NCBI RefSeq assembly: GCF_003352085.1
Contig: NZ_CP025804.1
Location: 1,984,001 to 2,048,000, forward strand
From: Sulfitobacter sp. SK012
Lineage (GTDB): Bacteria > Pseudomonadota > Alphaproteobacteria > Rhodobacterales > Rhodobacteraceae
DNA length: 64,000 nt
Direction of reading: 5' to 3'
The notes beneath the pieces were generated by a model that saw nothing but the letters and a program-made list of their open reading frames with translations, had not been told where the DNA came from and made no database searches. Of this stretch, positions 17,630-26,931 are shown one piece after another. The position numbers were made by a program, and so were the translations under genes. The first letter of the stretch is position 1. Each line of letters starts with the position of its first letter.

Positions 17630-18187
17630 ATGCGTTCAGCTTTGAAACTTGCAGCTGTTGTGTTTTTGTTGTTTGGCGCTCCTTCGCCGCTTATCGCCGA
17701 GGGCAACATAATTGGGAATTTTGAACGCCAACCCGAGACTAGATGGCGCTTCTTTGCTGACACCGTAATGGGAGGTGTCTCCTCGGGGCAGGTGACCTTT
17801 GAAACCGATGATGAAGCCGCTTATGCCCATATGACCGGACGTGTCAGCACTGCAAATAATGGCGGTTTCATCCAAATACGGACGGAGTTGCAAGATGAGG
17901 CACCGGTTGGAACAACAGGTGTACGCTTGATCGTGCGCGGCAATGATCAAGTGTATTTCGTCCATCTCCGAACAAGCGGAACAGTGCTCCCATGGCAGTA
18001 TTATCAGGCAGGGTTCGATGTCACGCGCAATTGGACCGAGGTTCGGTTGCCTTTTGCGGTCTTTGAGGCATCAGGTCGAATGCTGCGAAAGATTCCCCGT
18101 GCACAAAGTCTTAGGTCGGTTGGAATAGTCGCATACGGGCGGGATCATGACGCTGAGATTGATATTCGAGAAGTTGGGTTTTACTAA
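17630..18187 (+). CDS. CIA30-domain secreted protein
   Basis: A 185-residue protein with a signal peptide (about residues 1-22) followed by a complete CIA30/NDUFAF1-type beta-sandwich. Typical segments are WRFFADTVMGGVSSGQ, GRVSTANNGGFIQIR and WTEVRLPFAVF. In bacteria these proteins are uncharacterised; the eukaryotic relative assists complex I assembly. The periplasmic location inferred here argues against a direct copy of that role. ATG 17630 follows ATATGGAGAAACC. Confidence 0.82.
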   Translation: MRSALKLAAVVFLLFGAPSPLIAEGNIIGNFERQPETRWRFFADTVMGGVSSGQVTFETDDEAAYAHMTGRVSTANNGGFIQIRTELQDEAPVGTTGVRLIVRGNDQVYFVHLRTSGTVLPWQYYQAGFDVTRNWTEVRLPFAVFEASGRMLRKIPRAQSLRSVGIVAYGRDHDAEIDIREVGFY

Positions 18188-18239
18188 ACGCGATTGGGTC
18201 GATTTGGCATTGATTGGCCGGCTACTCCGCAATCTTCGT

Positions 18240-19598
18240 CAGGGCAAGACCCAAGGCGTGTAGTAGAAGTCATTACATTTTTTCACCCTGCTCCACGTAT
18301 TCTTTCAGTTCCGCACCCAGACCGACCTGTTTAACCAAAACACAAGTCCGAGTAGCGCATATCCATGGGCCGATCGACTATGCCCTAGGTTTGGATCAAG
18401 TGGATTGAGCCTCTAGGCAAACTCGGCATCTTCGATAGCTGCTTGATAATAAACTAGATATGCACCGCAACATGCAGAAGACACTCGAACGAGAACCGAA
18501 TTGGGATTGATGCTTTTGGCCTGCTGGATGGACCTGTAGCCTAGATCGGGCTCGCCACCCAAGTAGGCCATAAAATGCCCTGCATACGTCAGTACCAGTG
18601 GGTCACTTTGCCGACCGTCAAGCAATGCCTGTGCCAATGGAAGGCCTTCGCGCGCCTCATCATGTGTCACCGCCCGCGCAGCTGCAGCCATCATATAGGC
18701 TCGTATCTTCAATGCCTTGGCATATGCGTAATCTGGGTCAAGCGCCAACGCACGATCCAACAGGTCCAACGTCTGCGCAAGAGCGGCCTTCGATGAAACG
18801 CGCATTGCCAATGGCACAGCCTGAAGACACAAGTCATATGCCCTGACATCGTCGGTTGGCGCTTGCCTTGAGCGGCCGGCTTCGGCGAACATCACATTCA
18901 ATTCCAATGCCGCCGCAGTGCGTTCAGTGATCTGATCCTGAAGCGCAAAAACATCCTGCGTTGTGCCCGCAAACCGTTCTGACCAGATCGTATGGCCTGT
19001 CTGCGCCTCGACAAGTTGTCTGGTAATGCGCAGTTGGTCGCCCGCTAATTGGATGCTACCTTCTAAGACATAGCGCACGCCCAATTCGGTACCGACGTCC
19101 CGCAATGACACGACCTCGCCTTTGTATTTAAAGCTAGAGGATGACGCGATTACAAAAATTCTGGGTACACGACTGACGACAGAAATCAGATCAGCAACAA
19201 TGCCATCGATAAGGTAATCAGTCGCACCATCCGCGGTCAGATTTGTAAAGGGTAAGACGGCAGCTGAAGGCTTTTGTGGAAGCGTCGGACCGTCGACCAA
19301 AGGTTGTTTTGGTTTTCCTGGATGAGCTTGTGGCCCACGCCAGGAACCGTCGCGATAGCGTCCGTGCCAAGCAACTTGCGCAGCGCGCTGATCTGGACGC
19401 TTAGGTTTCCCTCTTCAACTGCCAGTCCGCCCCAGACATGTTCTATAAGCTCATGCTTAGAAACGACACGATCGGAATGATCATCGAGGAAAGCCAACAC
19501 ATCGAAAGCCCGCGCACCGACCTGAACCGTTTGCTCCGCAACCTAAAAACTCGAGCACCTCGATCAATCTTAAAGGGCTGCATGACAGAAGTTCGCAT
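18240..19598 (-). pseudogene. Decayed CadC-type winged-helix / TPR regulator
   Basis: On the minus strand an OmpR/CadC-like winged helix (MQPFKIDRGARVFRL, then EQTVQVGARAFDVLAFLDD, then HVWGGLAVEEGNLSVQISAL) is followed by a TolB/FlgO-like domain (KPSAAVLPFTNLTADG) and TPR segments. The pieces lie in different frames. One shift lies near 19545 inside the winged helix, and a second near 19300-19335 before the TolB-like part. A TAG at 18413-18415 then cuts a TPR that would continue RLNPLDPNLGHS. A further coding-like tail in another frame ends near 18280. The intact family is a DNA-binding regulator with a sensory C-terminus. Three independent lesions indicate a dead gene rather than one sequencing slip. 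Confidence 0.8.
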
Positions 19599-20284
19599 AA
19601 TTGATCCTGTAGCTAAGGGCAGCATATCCGCCACTGATCAATGCTAAAGTAGCTCACTGATTTACCAATGTCATTGCAAAGTTCTGCGCCGTTGCGAAAG
19701 GCCACTTTTGGGAAGCCGCCCTGCGACAGTAAAATCATCACGACCGGTAACTACGAGCCGGAAGGGGTACTTAAAGCTTGAGTTCAGAACCGCAAATTTG
19801 TCCGCGACACCTGAGTTCATGCATCGCGCGGCGAAAGGTTAGTTCGAGATCAAGCACGGTTGACCAATTTGAACGGCTGCTTCGGTGAAGAATGCTGCAC
19901 TGCCAAAAAAACATCGCCGCGACTGCGAGCAAATGCTGCGTCAGCAATAGATGCACCAGCGTAAGTCCGGTTTGTCCGGCATTGCAGTCATCGGCCCAAC
20001 CAAATTGCTGCGCACCATTGCCAATGTCCGCTTCGGGAAAGCCGCGACGCGGCATTGTCGGGATAGGTCTGTTGTTGTTGCGCTATCAAGTCAGGACACT
20101 AACAAAAGATTGAATAAACCGCACATGCGATAGCGATAGTGGTGACTCCGCTATGTTGTCGCCGTCCATCTGCGTTGAGTTCCATCTCGGCTTGACCCGC
20201 GGTGGCACCTCCCCGGGGAAAGCCCAGGAAAGTCGTGGGGACGGCTGGCTGGCAGATCAGTGAAGCAGGGTTGACGTAGTTAAC
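19599..20284. other. Intergenic gap with degenerate repeats
   Basis: About 685 bp with no convincing gene. It contains stretches such as GCGAAAGGCCACTTTTGGG and CCGCTTCGGGAAAGCCGCGA that resemble the intergenic repeat vocabulary seen elsewhere in the window. The minus-strand frame 19771-20055 is made of these and is not called. Confidence 0.45.
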
Positions 20285-20325
20285 GCAAAAAGCCCCCGAC
20301 GGGCCGGGCGGCCAATGCCGCCTTA
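20285..20325 (-). terminator. Terminator of the DUF3300-DUF2950 operon
   Basis: Reading the minus strand: GGCGGC-ATTG-GCCGCC, then GCCCGTCGGGGGC followed by TTTTT. It begins a few bases after the stop codon at 20332. Confidence 0.6.
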
Positions 20326-20331
20326 CCTGGC

Positions 20332-21255
20332 TTAGTCAGACGGTAATGGTACCCAGCCTTCACTGGGGTCAAAGCTCTTCATTTCAAAGCTCATGTCCAG
20401 ACCGTCATCTCCCAAATCTTGCTCTAGGATGATTCCGTTTTCGGACACCATAAAGCTCATGATACCGGTCACGCCGTATTCTGCAGGGACCGCCATCGCC
20501 GCATGACCTGCAACTTGGTGCCCGTTCACGACATAGTCCATTGCACCGCCCGAGGCTGCGTCGCTTTGACTTGAGAACATTCTGTACACATAACCCTCAT
20601 AGGGTTCAGGGGCTTGCTCTTCGCCATCAGCCACATATCCATTGGCAGATGCGCGTGCGAACAACTCACCAGCCGGGCTGTCGACGCCCGGCCAATACAA
20701 ACCATCTTTCTCACCTTCAGACGAAATGACGGTAGAGGCGAACTCTAACACACCATCGCCGTCCCAGTCTGTGCTTCTGTATGCAGCCTGCGCATCGGAA
20801 TAGCTTTTGAGGATCTCGATGGTCTCAATCTCATTGCGGCCGATCTCGCGGTTGGCCATTTCCTCGAGGCCTTCTTCGACATCGAACACCCACAACCCGT
20901 CCTCATTGCGCATCATTGGCATTGGAAAGGCCCAATTGTCCTCGCCAATTAGAAGAACTGCGTATTTTCCGTAAATCTCCTGAACAAAGTGCTCTTCGTC
21001 ATAAGCAGCTGTGAAGCTCTCCAGAATTGCTCTGTCTTCGAACGTTTCGCCTGTTGTCATTACGTCAAGCGCGCCTGTCCCAAACAGGTCTTCCATCTGC
21101 TCAGCTGATTGGGAGCGGATCGCTGACACCAAAGCACCCGCGAGTTGCTCTGAGGTGGCATACCCAGCCTTTTGACCAGAAACATCTGCAAACGCTGAAT
21201 TTCCAAAGATCATCAGGCTTGCGAGGGCAAAGATTTTCATTTTCTTAGATTCCAT
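20332..21255 (-). CDS. DUF2950 family secreted protein
   Basis: A 307-residue exported protein with a signal peptide (about 1-23) that matches the DUF2950 family. Segments such as DNWAFPMPM, DGLWVFDVEEG and KDGLYWP and the C-terminal VSENGIILEQDLG are characteristic. No biochemical function is known. Its start overlaps the stop of the DUF3300 gene (TAATG at 21253-21257), so translation is coupled; an internal ATG at 21240 is possible. The DUF3300-DUF2950 pairing recurs in proteobacteria and suggests that the two act together in the envelope. Confidence 0.82.
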   Translation of the reverse strand: MESKKMKIFALASLMIFGNSAFADVSGQKAGYATSEQLAGALVSAIRSQSAEQMEDLFGTGALDVMTTGETFEDRAILESFTAAYDEEHFVQEIYGKYAVLLIGEDNWAFPMPMMRNEDGLWVFDVEEGLEEMANREIGRNEIETIEILKSYSDAQAAYRSTDWDGDGVLEFASTVISSEGEKDGLYWPGVDSPAGELFARASANGYVADGEEQAPEPYEGYVYRMFSSQSDAASGGAMDYVVNGHQVAGHAAMAVPAEYGVTGIMSFMVSENGIILEQDLGDDGLDMSFEMKSFDPSEGWVPLPSD

Positions 21256-22562
21256 TATCTTCTTCCTCTTCCACCACCACGGGACTGGTGTCCGCCGCCT
21301 CTTGACGATGATTTTCTGGCACCGTGGCCACTCTGATGTCTTTTCGCACTCGAAGGCGATGTTTTTTGCCTCTGCTGCTTTGGTGCCGCCCTCTGTTTGG
21401 TTGAGGGTTTTGATCTTGTCTTAGAAGGCGCAACAGCTTTATTCTTGGATGCCGCGGGCCTTTTGGCGACACCGCTGCTCTTTGGGCGGGCTTTGTTATT
21501 TGCTTTTGGTCGATCACGCGAAATGTCCCGCGCCGCATCCCGATTTTCCGGCCGACTGATATCTCTGGCACCGGTCTTTGCGCCCAAATCCTTGCGCATC
21601 TGATCTCCACGCGAGGGCCTGTCGTTCATCGAAGGAACTTTGCCGGGTTTGGACCCTGGGCGATCCTTCAGACTACCACGATCTTTTCGATCGCGGATTT
21701 GGTCTTGGCCACGTTTTTTTCGATCCTGATTGGGGTTCCATTGGTTCCCGATATTTACGTTATTACCGATATTCACATTGCCATTGATATCAATGTCGCC
21801 GCCGCGATAATGGACAGGCCGGCCATTCCAGCCGCCGCAATTCCTGCAGCCCCAGTAGTTGTTCCAATAGTTGTCGTTATTGTTGTTGACGATTGCTGCG
21901 ATCAAGATCGCCGCACCAAAAAATACCAACGCATCATTGTTATTGTTGCTGCTTGTGTCGGTAACGTACACGGTCGTGGTATCGTATTGCGGCACGTAGA
22001 TGACTTCGGGGTTGGCTGGAAGAATGGTCAAAGCTTCGGTCTCATCGCGTGAGACCACCTGCTCGGGGGTGTCAACAAGGCTACCGGCTTCAAACGCAAC
22101 TTCACGCATGCGTTGGATCGATGCCATCACGTCATCGGATTGCGCCAACATGGTTGAACCGGCAAGTTCGGTCCAGTCCATGTTTTCCGCCATACGTTCC
22201 AACACATCTGGAAAGGCTTCGGCTAGAACTTGAACACTGGGGTCCCAGCTCTGCTCTTGTACACCCGTAGAAAGGTCTTCCTCGCTCATGCCTTCGTTGT
22301 CTTCTAACCACTGCTGGGCCTTGATAACTTCCAAGGGGTAGGTTGCTGCAACCAAAATCTGAATGAGCAGGGTGTCAGGAAACAATGCCACCGGGGCTAC
22401 CAACTCGTCCAGCTCATCGCTGCTCAGCAGAACGTCTTCAGCGGCCTCAGTTGTGGTCGCTGTTTCTTCGCTCGTGCTATTGGTCTGCTGTGCAAACGCT
22501 GGTGACAGCGGATACGTCGCAAGAGCAAAAACCAACACGGCGGAAGTCAATGGATTGTACAA
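21255..22562 (-). CDS. DUF3300 family secreted protein with basic low-complexity tail
   Basis: A 435-residue exported protein. A signal peptide (about 1-25) is followed by the DUF3300 domain (LVAPVALFPDTLLIQILVA, then YPLEVIKAQQW, then NPEVIYVPQYD at about 190). Next come a short hydrophobic segment, an Asn-rich stretch (NNNNDNYWNNYW) and a long Lys/Arg/Ser-rich tail that is probably disordered. The start is TTG 22562 with a GGGGG tract upstream, so it is uncertain. First gene of a two-gene operon. Confidence 0.82.
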   Translation of the reverse strand: MYNPLTSAVLVFALATYPLSPAFAQQTNSTSEETATTTEAAEDVLLSSDELDELVAPVALFPDTLLIQILVAATYPLEVIKAQQWLEDNEGMSEEDLSTGVQEQSWDPSVQVLAEAFPDVLERMAENMDWTELAGSTMLAQSDDVMASIQRMREVAFEAGSLVDTPEQVVSRDETEALTILPANPEVIYVPQYDTTTVYVTDTSSNNNNDALVFFGAAILIAAIVNNNNDNYWNNYWGCRNCGGWNGRPVHYRGGDIDINGNVNIGNNVNIGNQWNPNQDRKKRGQDQIRDRKDRGSLKDRPGSKPGKVPSMNDRPSRGDQMRKDLGAKTGARDISRPENRDAARDISRDRPKANNKARPKSSGVAKRPAASKNKAVAPSKTRSKPSTKQRAAPKQQRQKTSPSSAKRHQSGHGARKSSSRGGGHQSRGGGRGRR

Positions 22563-22882
22563 TTCTCGGCCCCCTAATCTACACGACTAGCTTACCGGGG
22601 CTAGACGAGGATGCAACAAGTGATGTTTCAGCCGATATTACCTAAGTGAAACACCTTCTTTTTCATGCTCTGGCTCTTTCGGGCACCGGTCAAGCCGCTC
22701 TGAGCTGAGTTTACCGTGATTTGAAGCGCGTAGCCGGCCTCTATGTCGGGCGCAGTTGATGTCTAGTTTGGGCTCTTCTTTCTAAAATTTTGCAGAATTG
22801 AATTCTGCTGGAAAACTACTTCCTGCCCGGTGGTAACATTGGACCCACGGTTTCCAGCTGCTACAAAAATCATCGACGTGCC
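22563..22882. other. Intergenic gap
   Basis: About 320 bp holding the promoter of the DUF3300 operon and the 3' end of the oxygenase operon. No gene or clear terminator is seen. Confidence 0.45.
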
Positions 22883-23434
22883 TTATCGAAAAGAGGGGCC
22901 ATGCGCCCACACCGTAAAAGAATGACGTATCCCGCGCGTGACGGGTGTCACTTGGTGCAGGTTAAAGCTTGGAAAGATACTAACGCAGCCTTGATCGCGA
23001 CTGGCGGCAAATACATTTGCACATGGCATGACCTGCAAATCACCGCCTTCATAGGAGTTCGGCTTACTGAGTTGTAAAACCAACGTGAGCTTGCGCCTTT
23101 TTGCGAGCTGTCCGTCGCCGATATCAGAATGCCATGCAAAATGGCCACCGGCTTCTGCCTTATAAGTCGCGACCTGCGGACTTTCGGCGAAGTCACTAAG
23201 ATCAAAGTCAAACTGGTCGCGGTTGGAAGTGCGTACAATCTCGATTACACGGTCCATGATCCAGCCCATGCCGTCGACGTTATCCACCCAAACCAATTCC
23301 GCGCAGCGTTGGTTGTGATCGCGATTCTTGCCGACAAGCAACGCCTCCTGTGAAGGTGACGACGCCACAGTTGTAATGATCCATTCGCATTCCTCAACGC
23401 TGAAGGCTTGCGGCATGGAGTGGAGAGATATCAC
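22883..23434 (-). CDS. 2-oxoglutarate/Fe(II) oxygenase (PKHD/prolyl-4-hydroxylase-like)
   Basis: A 183-residue cytoplasmic oxygenase. The iron triad is complete: His102-x-Asp104 in WHSDIGDG and His160 in NLHQVTP, with Arg170 ten residues later for 2-oxoglutarate. It belongs to the prolyl-4-hydroxylase/PKHD type, which hydroxylates peptides or small molecules. The start is probably GTG 23434, one base after the stop of the cytidylyltransferase gene; ATG 23416 or an overlapping ATG 23491 are alternatives and none has a strong ribosome site. Tight linkage to a nucleotidyltransferase suggests the substrate may be a head-group precursor rather than a protein. Confidence 0.82.
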   Translation of the reverse strand: MISLHSMPQAFSVEECEWIITTVASSPSQEALLVGKNRDHNQRCAELVWVDNVDGMGWIMDRVIEIVRTSNRDQFDFDLSDFAESPQVATYKAEAGGHFAWHSDIGDGQLAKRRKLTLVLQLSKPNSYEGGDLQVMPCANVFAASRDQGCVSIFPSFNLHQVTPVTRGIRHSFTVWAHGPSFR

Positions 23435-23435
23435 T

Positions 23436-23918
23436 TCATAATGCCATCGACACAGCGGGACTGTTGGGCACCGCATCGGCGTTCGGTCCAAGGTTCGTAT
23501 TTCGCGCGGCTGATTGTGCCATGACCATCTGTTTTATCCGTGTGGACGATGTCCTTGGATTATACGTCACTTGAGAAATCTGTTTTCCCATGTCGCGCAG
23601 ATAGGCATCCACATCCAGATTGTGCGGATTGCTGCCCCAATCTTCGCCCACCACAAAGATATCGACGCCCACGGCTTTGCAGCCCGAAACGTATTCCAAC
23701 TCGTGATAGGGGCGAACAATGTCGACACAGCCTAGTGCTTGGAGCATTTCCACACGCTGATCTAGTGGCACGACAGGAACGTTGGGCTTGTACATATTCA
23801 CGACCTCATCGGACGCGACGCCAACAGCGAGGATATCGCCCAAGCTCTTACAATGGTTCAACAATGCAAGATGGCCAACATGCAGAAGGTCAAACGTGCC
23901 GACGGTATAAACGATCAT
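23436..23918 (-). CDS. Cytidylyltransferase-family protein (TagD-like)
   Basis: A 160-residue nucleotidyltransferase. The HxGH motif is GTFDLLHVGH (His13, His16) and the second signature is SSTRIKQM near residue 138, as in glycerol-3-phosphate and phosphoethanolamine cytidylyltransferases. It would make a CDP-alcohol from CTP and a phospho-alcohol. Operonic with the 2OG oxygenase and divergent, across 240 bp, from a CDP-alcohol phosphatidyltransferase that could use the product. The alcohol is unknown. Confidence 0.85.
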   Translation of the reverse strand: MIVYTVGTFDLLHVGHLALLNHCKSLGDILAVGVASDEVVNMYKPNVPVVPLDQRVEMLQALGCVDIVRPYHELEYVSGCKAVGVDIFVVGEDWGSNPHNLDVDAYLRDMGKQISQVTYNPRTSSTRIKQMVMAQSAARNTNLGPNADAVPNSPAVSMAL

Positions 23919-24159
23919 GGTTCATTTTATCCTGTTGCCTACGCATAAACGATGCTAGCGAACGGGATCTGAATCCACGAACGCACGATATTTATTCAGT
24001 AGTTTCACACAATTAAGCTGAGAAAACTCCAGACCTTCAACAGGCTGGGGCGGGTCGGTGTTTTGAAAGCTACATGTTTCAAATGCACGCAGAATGGAAA
24101 TAGAGAGAGTGCCTGTCGAGATCGACCAGCATCAGACCGCCTAACGCAAAGGACTTGCC

Positions 24160-24810
24160 ATGACAACCGAAAACGCTGCGGACGTACCGACAAGACCGAT
24201 CCTGTCCTACATTAAGGACCTGCCAAATTTGTGTTCCTTGGCGGGGCTGGGATGCACCCTAATGGCGATCTATTTCGTGATCACGGGTGTCTACGCCGCC
24301 GCGATGATCGGCATGATCTGGGCCGTTGGGTTCGACTGGGCTGATGGTTTGATCGCCCGTAAAATGAAGGGGCGAACGGGAGCTGACCGGCGGTTCGGCG
24401 GGCAACTTGATTTGCTTATCGACATCGTCAGTTACGGCGTGACGCCTGCGCTTTTGATAATGAGCTATGGAGGCTTTAACCCAGCCTTTCTGCCGGTTGC
24501 ATTTATCATGCTGGTTTTTGGGGCAGTTCGTTTGAGCTACTTCAGCACATTTGGCCTGTCAGATGACGCGAAATACACGGGCCTGGCCATTGATAACAAC
24601 AGCATCTTCCTTGTGTTCCTGTTCTTGTTTGCGGATTTTTTCGGCCAACCTGTGTTTTCGATTATTCTCGCGATCAGTGGCTTGTGCCTTGCAGTCCTGA
24701 ATGTCTCTCAGATCAAGACGCCAAAGCTATCAGGAAAGCCTGTGAACGTTGTCCTACTGGCGGCGTACACGCTCGTAGTCACGGCTATTTATAGCTGGAA
24801 ACTGACCTAG
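24160..24810 (+). CDS. CDP-alcohol phosphatidyltransferase
   Basis: A 216-residue integral membrane enzyme with about six membrane segments, which joins a CDP-activated group to an alcohol in phospholipid synthesis. The catalytic signature is visible as DGLIAR (Asp62, Gly63, Ala66, Arg67), then Gly80, Asp84 and Asp88. The stretch between AR and G is 12 residues (KMKGRTGADRRF) where the usual pattern has about 8, so this is a distinct subfamily. The following SYGVTPALL resembles phosphatidylserine synthase. ATG 24160 has AAAGGA upstream. Divergence from the cytidylyltransferase gene points to a matched head-group pathway. Confidence 0.87.
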   Translation: MTTENAADVPTRPILSYIKDLPNLCSLAGLGCTLMAIYFVITGVYAAAMIGMIWAVGFDWADGLIARKMKGRTGADRRFGGQLDLLIDIVSYGVTPALLIMSYGGFNPAFLPVAFIMLVFGAVRLSYFSTFGLSDDAKYTGLAIDNNSIFLVFLFLFADFFGQPVFSIILAISGLCLAVLNVSQIKTPKLSGKPVNVVLLAAYTLVVTAIYSWKLT

Positions 24811-25447
24811 GTTCTGAGCTCAAGGGTGGATATTTCGACCCGATTTTTCTATAGTCTCTAACCTTCGCGGTCCCTTTCGGTACTTTCATTTGAGGACCAA
24901 TTCAAAGCCGTTTGGTTGGAGTTTTGGCCCGCCGACCTCAAAGGCAGCTTTCCGCCCATTATTGCCAATATGTGCATAGAGCAGCATCGGTAACAGAGGG
25001 CTCAATGCAGCCATTCGCTGCGGTTTGGGCTAAGGTTTGCTATGCTTAACAAAGCTGCTCGATGCGGGTGCAGCAAAACTCGTTGAACCCGCCTGATCAA
25101 GAACGCGACAGTTCCGCGCGCTGCGGCAAGTTCCCCGGAAACCTCCGCTCGCAATGGGCTGAAGATAAGAAACCAAACCGGTCGTTGGTTTTAGGCCTTT
25201 TCGAAGTCTCATTTGCAGCCAAAACGACATTTGCTTCAGGTTCGAGCAACTGGCCCAGTATTAGCCGCTCAACCATGAGTGACGCTTTCCAATTTAGGAT
25301 TGAGCGTCTCGATAAGATCAGCATTGGCCAAAGCGATGTCCAAGAGTTGTTCCGCGCCTAGGAGGGTGCGGCACCTCGCCGCATTGAGAACAGACAAGCC
25401 CCGCCCATTTCGTTCTCTATGTTAATGTTTAGAAACGAGGAAATAAC
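24811..25447. other. Intergenic gap with repeat copy and a coding-like relic
   Basis: About 640 bp. It contains the repeat copy at 24998-25045. On the minus strand from about 25400 to 25270 an open frame reads LLGAEQLLDIALANADLIET and ends at TGA, with no start codon or ribosome site. It looks like the C-terminus of a lost gene, family unknown. Confidence 0.4.
24998..25045 (-). repeat. Dispersed intergenic repeat, copy A
   Basis: On the plus strand it starts GGGCTCAATGCAGCCATTCG and ends TTGCTATGC. Its first 31 bases match the copy at 29006 in 29 positions, and it aligns in reverse with the copies at 60821 and 62284. Confidence 0.6.
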
Positions 25448-25531
25448 ATGTTCAAAGGACTAGGAACTTCAATTGCAATAATCTGTCTTGGAATGCTGGG
25501 TTTACCGGTCCTCATGGTCGGAATTCTTTAG
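25448..25531 (+). CDS. Possible 27-residue membrane peptide
   Basis: ATG at 25448 preceded by GAGGAAATAAC (GAGGA 6 bp from the start) opens a 27-codon frame whose product is almost entirely one hydrophobic helix (IAIICLGMLGLPVLMVGIL) behind a short MFKGLG head. A good ribosome site plus one membrane helix is typical of real small membrane proteins, but with no homologue in hand this stays tentative. It ends 169 bp before the IS30 element. Confidence 0.4.
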   Translation: MFKGLGTSIAIICLGMLGLPVLMVGIL

Positions 25532-25700
25532 AGCGTCGGAGATGAAAAAGGCAACAACCCTAACCGGGATCGGGTCAAAGGCGTATACACTGAGTTTTGC
25601 GTGATTTGGGTCGACATGCTGACCGGGCTTTCTTGAGTGCCAAGCTTTGATGCTTTTCTGGGCAATCCATTTAAGCTGATTAGGGAGCTCGCCGAAATGG

Positions 25701-26931
25701 GCGGTGGCCTCAACTGGTCGACGCAACACTTTAATCTTTAGAAAGAGATGGAGTGTTTTGAATGAAGTATCGTCGCAGGATTTACTATTCAGCTGAGCAG
25801 CGTGCCGAGATCTGGGATCGATGGCAACGTGGGGAGTCGATGAGTTCGATTGGGCGGGTCTTTGATCGCCAATCGTCGTCGGTATTTTCGGTCATCTCAC
25901 CTACGGGCGGGATACGGCCGCCGGATCGCAGGCGTGGCAGTTCTGCATTGAGCCTCTCTGAGCGCGAAGAGATATCCCGCGGGCTGAGTACCAAGCAATC
26001 CTTGCGTGCGATTGCACGCCAGTTGCGACGTGCGCCCTCAACGATCAGCCGGGAGGTGCGGCGCAATGGCGGATCAGTCGGCTATCGTGCGTCTAGTTCA
26101 GATCAGGCTGCTTGGAACCGGGCTCTGCGTCCAAAGATATGCAAGCTGGCTTGTCACCCGACATTGGCCCGCGCAGTATCAGCAAAGCTACGGCGCAAGT
26201 GGTCTCCCGAGCAGGTTGCGGGTTGGCTCAAACGGGCGTTCCCGGAGGAGGCGCACAAACAGGTGTCACACGAGACTATCTATCGAAGCCTTTATATACA
26301 GGCACGTGGCGTTCTCAAAAAGGAGCTGCTGGCGCACTTGCGCGCAAAACGCACAGTCAGGCGTTCCCAGCATGCCAGCCTAAAGCGCAACGGTAATGGC
26401 CAGATTAAAGATGCTGTGTCCATCAGCGAAAGGCCTGCATCCGTCGAGGATCGCGCTGTTCCGGGTCACTGGGAAGGCGACCTGATTGGCGGATCGAAGA
26501 ACAGCTATATCGCGACCCTGGTCGAGCGGCATTCACGATACGTGATGTTGGTGAAAGTCGCGAACAAGGACACTGAAAGCGTCGTCACTGCGCTGATCAA
26601 GTCGGCTCAGAAGCTGCCGCGAGAACTTTACAAATCCTTGACGTGGGATCGTGGCAAAGAGCTAGCAGATCATCCGCGCTTCACACTGGCCACGGATGTC
26701 GATGTCTACTTCTGCGACCCGCAGTCACCTTGGCAACGTGGATCAAACGAGAACACCAACCGGCTTTTGAGGCAGTATTTGCCAAGAGGAACCGACTTAT
26801 CCGTTCATTCTCAGGCAAAGCTCAGCGCAATTGCAAGGCAACTTAACGAACGTCCTCGCAAGACCTTGCAATATCAAACCCCAGCAGAGAAGTTCGCTGA
26901 GTGTGTTGCATCGACCGGTTGAGGTCGCCGC
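25701..26931 (+). mobile_element. IS30-family insertion sequence
   Basis: A 1231-bp element with imperfect 30-bp terminal inverted repeats. The left end (25701-25730) begins GCGGTGGCCTCAACTGGTCG. The right end (26902-26931), read in reverse, begins GCGGCGACCTCAACCGGTCG, and 25 of 30 positions agree. It encodes one intact transposase. No target duplication could be fixed by eye. Confidence 0.85.
25762..26922 (+). CDS. IS30-family transposase
   Basis: A 386-residue DDE transposase. Two N-terminal helix-turn-helix regions (YSAEQRAEIWDRW and LSEREEISRGLS with SLRAIARQLRRAPSTISREV) are followed by the catalytic domain. Asp lies in HWEGDLIGG, the second Asp in LTWDRGKELADH, and Glu in QRGSNENTNRLLRQYLPRG. 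Full length and uninterrupted, so it could be active. It moves its own element by cut-and-paste through a circular intermediate, as is known for IS30. Confidence 0.93.
   Translation: MKYRRRIYYSAEQRAEIWDRWQRGESMSSIGRVFDRQSSSVFSVISPTGGIRPPDRRRGSSALSLSEREEISRGLSTKQSLRAIARQLRRAPSTISREVRRNGGSVGYRASSSDQAAWNRALRPKICKLACHPTLARAVSAKLRRKWSPEQVAGWLKRAFPEEAHKQVSHETIYRSLYIQARGVLKKELLAHLRAKRTVRRSQHASLKRNGNGQIKDAVSISERPASVEDRAVPGHWEGDLIGGSKNSYIATLVERHSRYVMLVKVANKDTESVVTALIKSAQKLPRELYKSLTWDRGKELADHPRFTLATDVDVYFCDPQSPWQRGSNENTNRLLRQYLPRGTDLSVHSQAKLSAIARQLNERPRKTLQYQTPAEKFAECVASTG

Noticed and set aside
17263..17763. 166-codon minus-strand frame
   Set aside because: It overlaps the CIA30 gene in antisense, has no domain and no ribosome site.
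19771..20055. 94-codon minus-strand frame
   Set aside because: Composed of degenerate intergenic-repeat sequence; no start signal.
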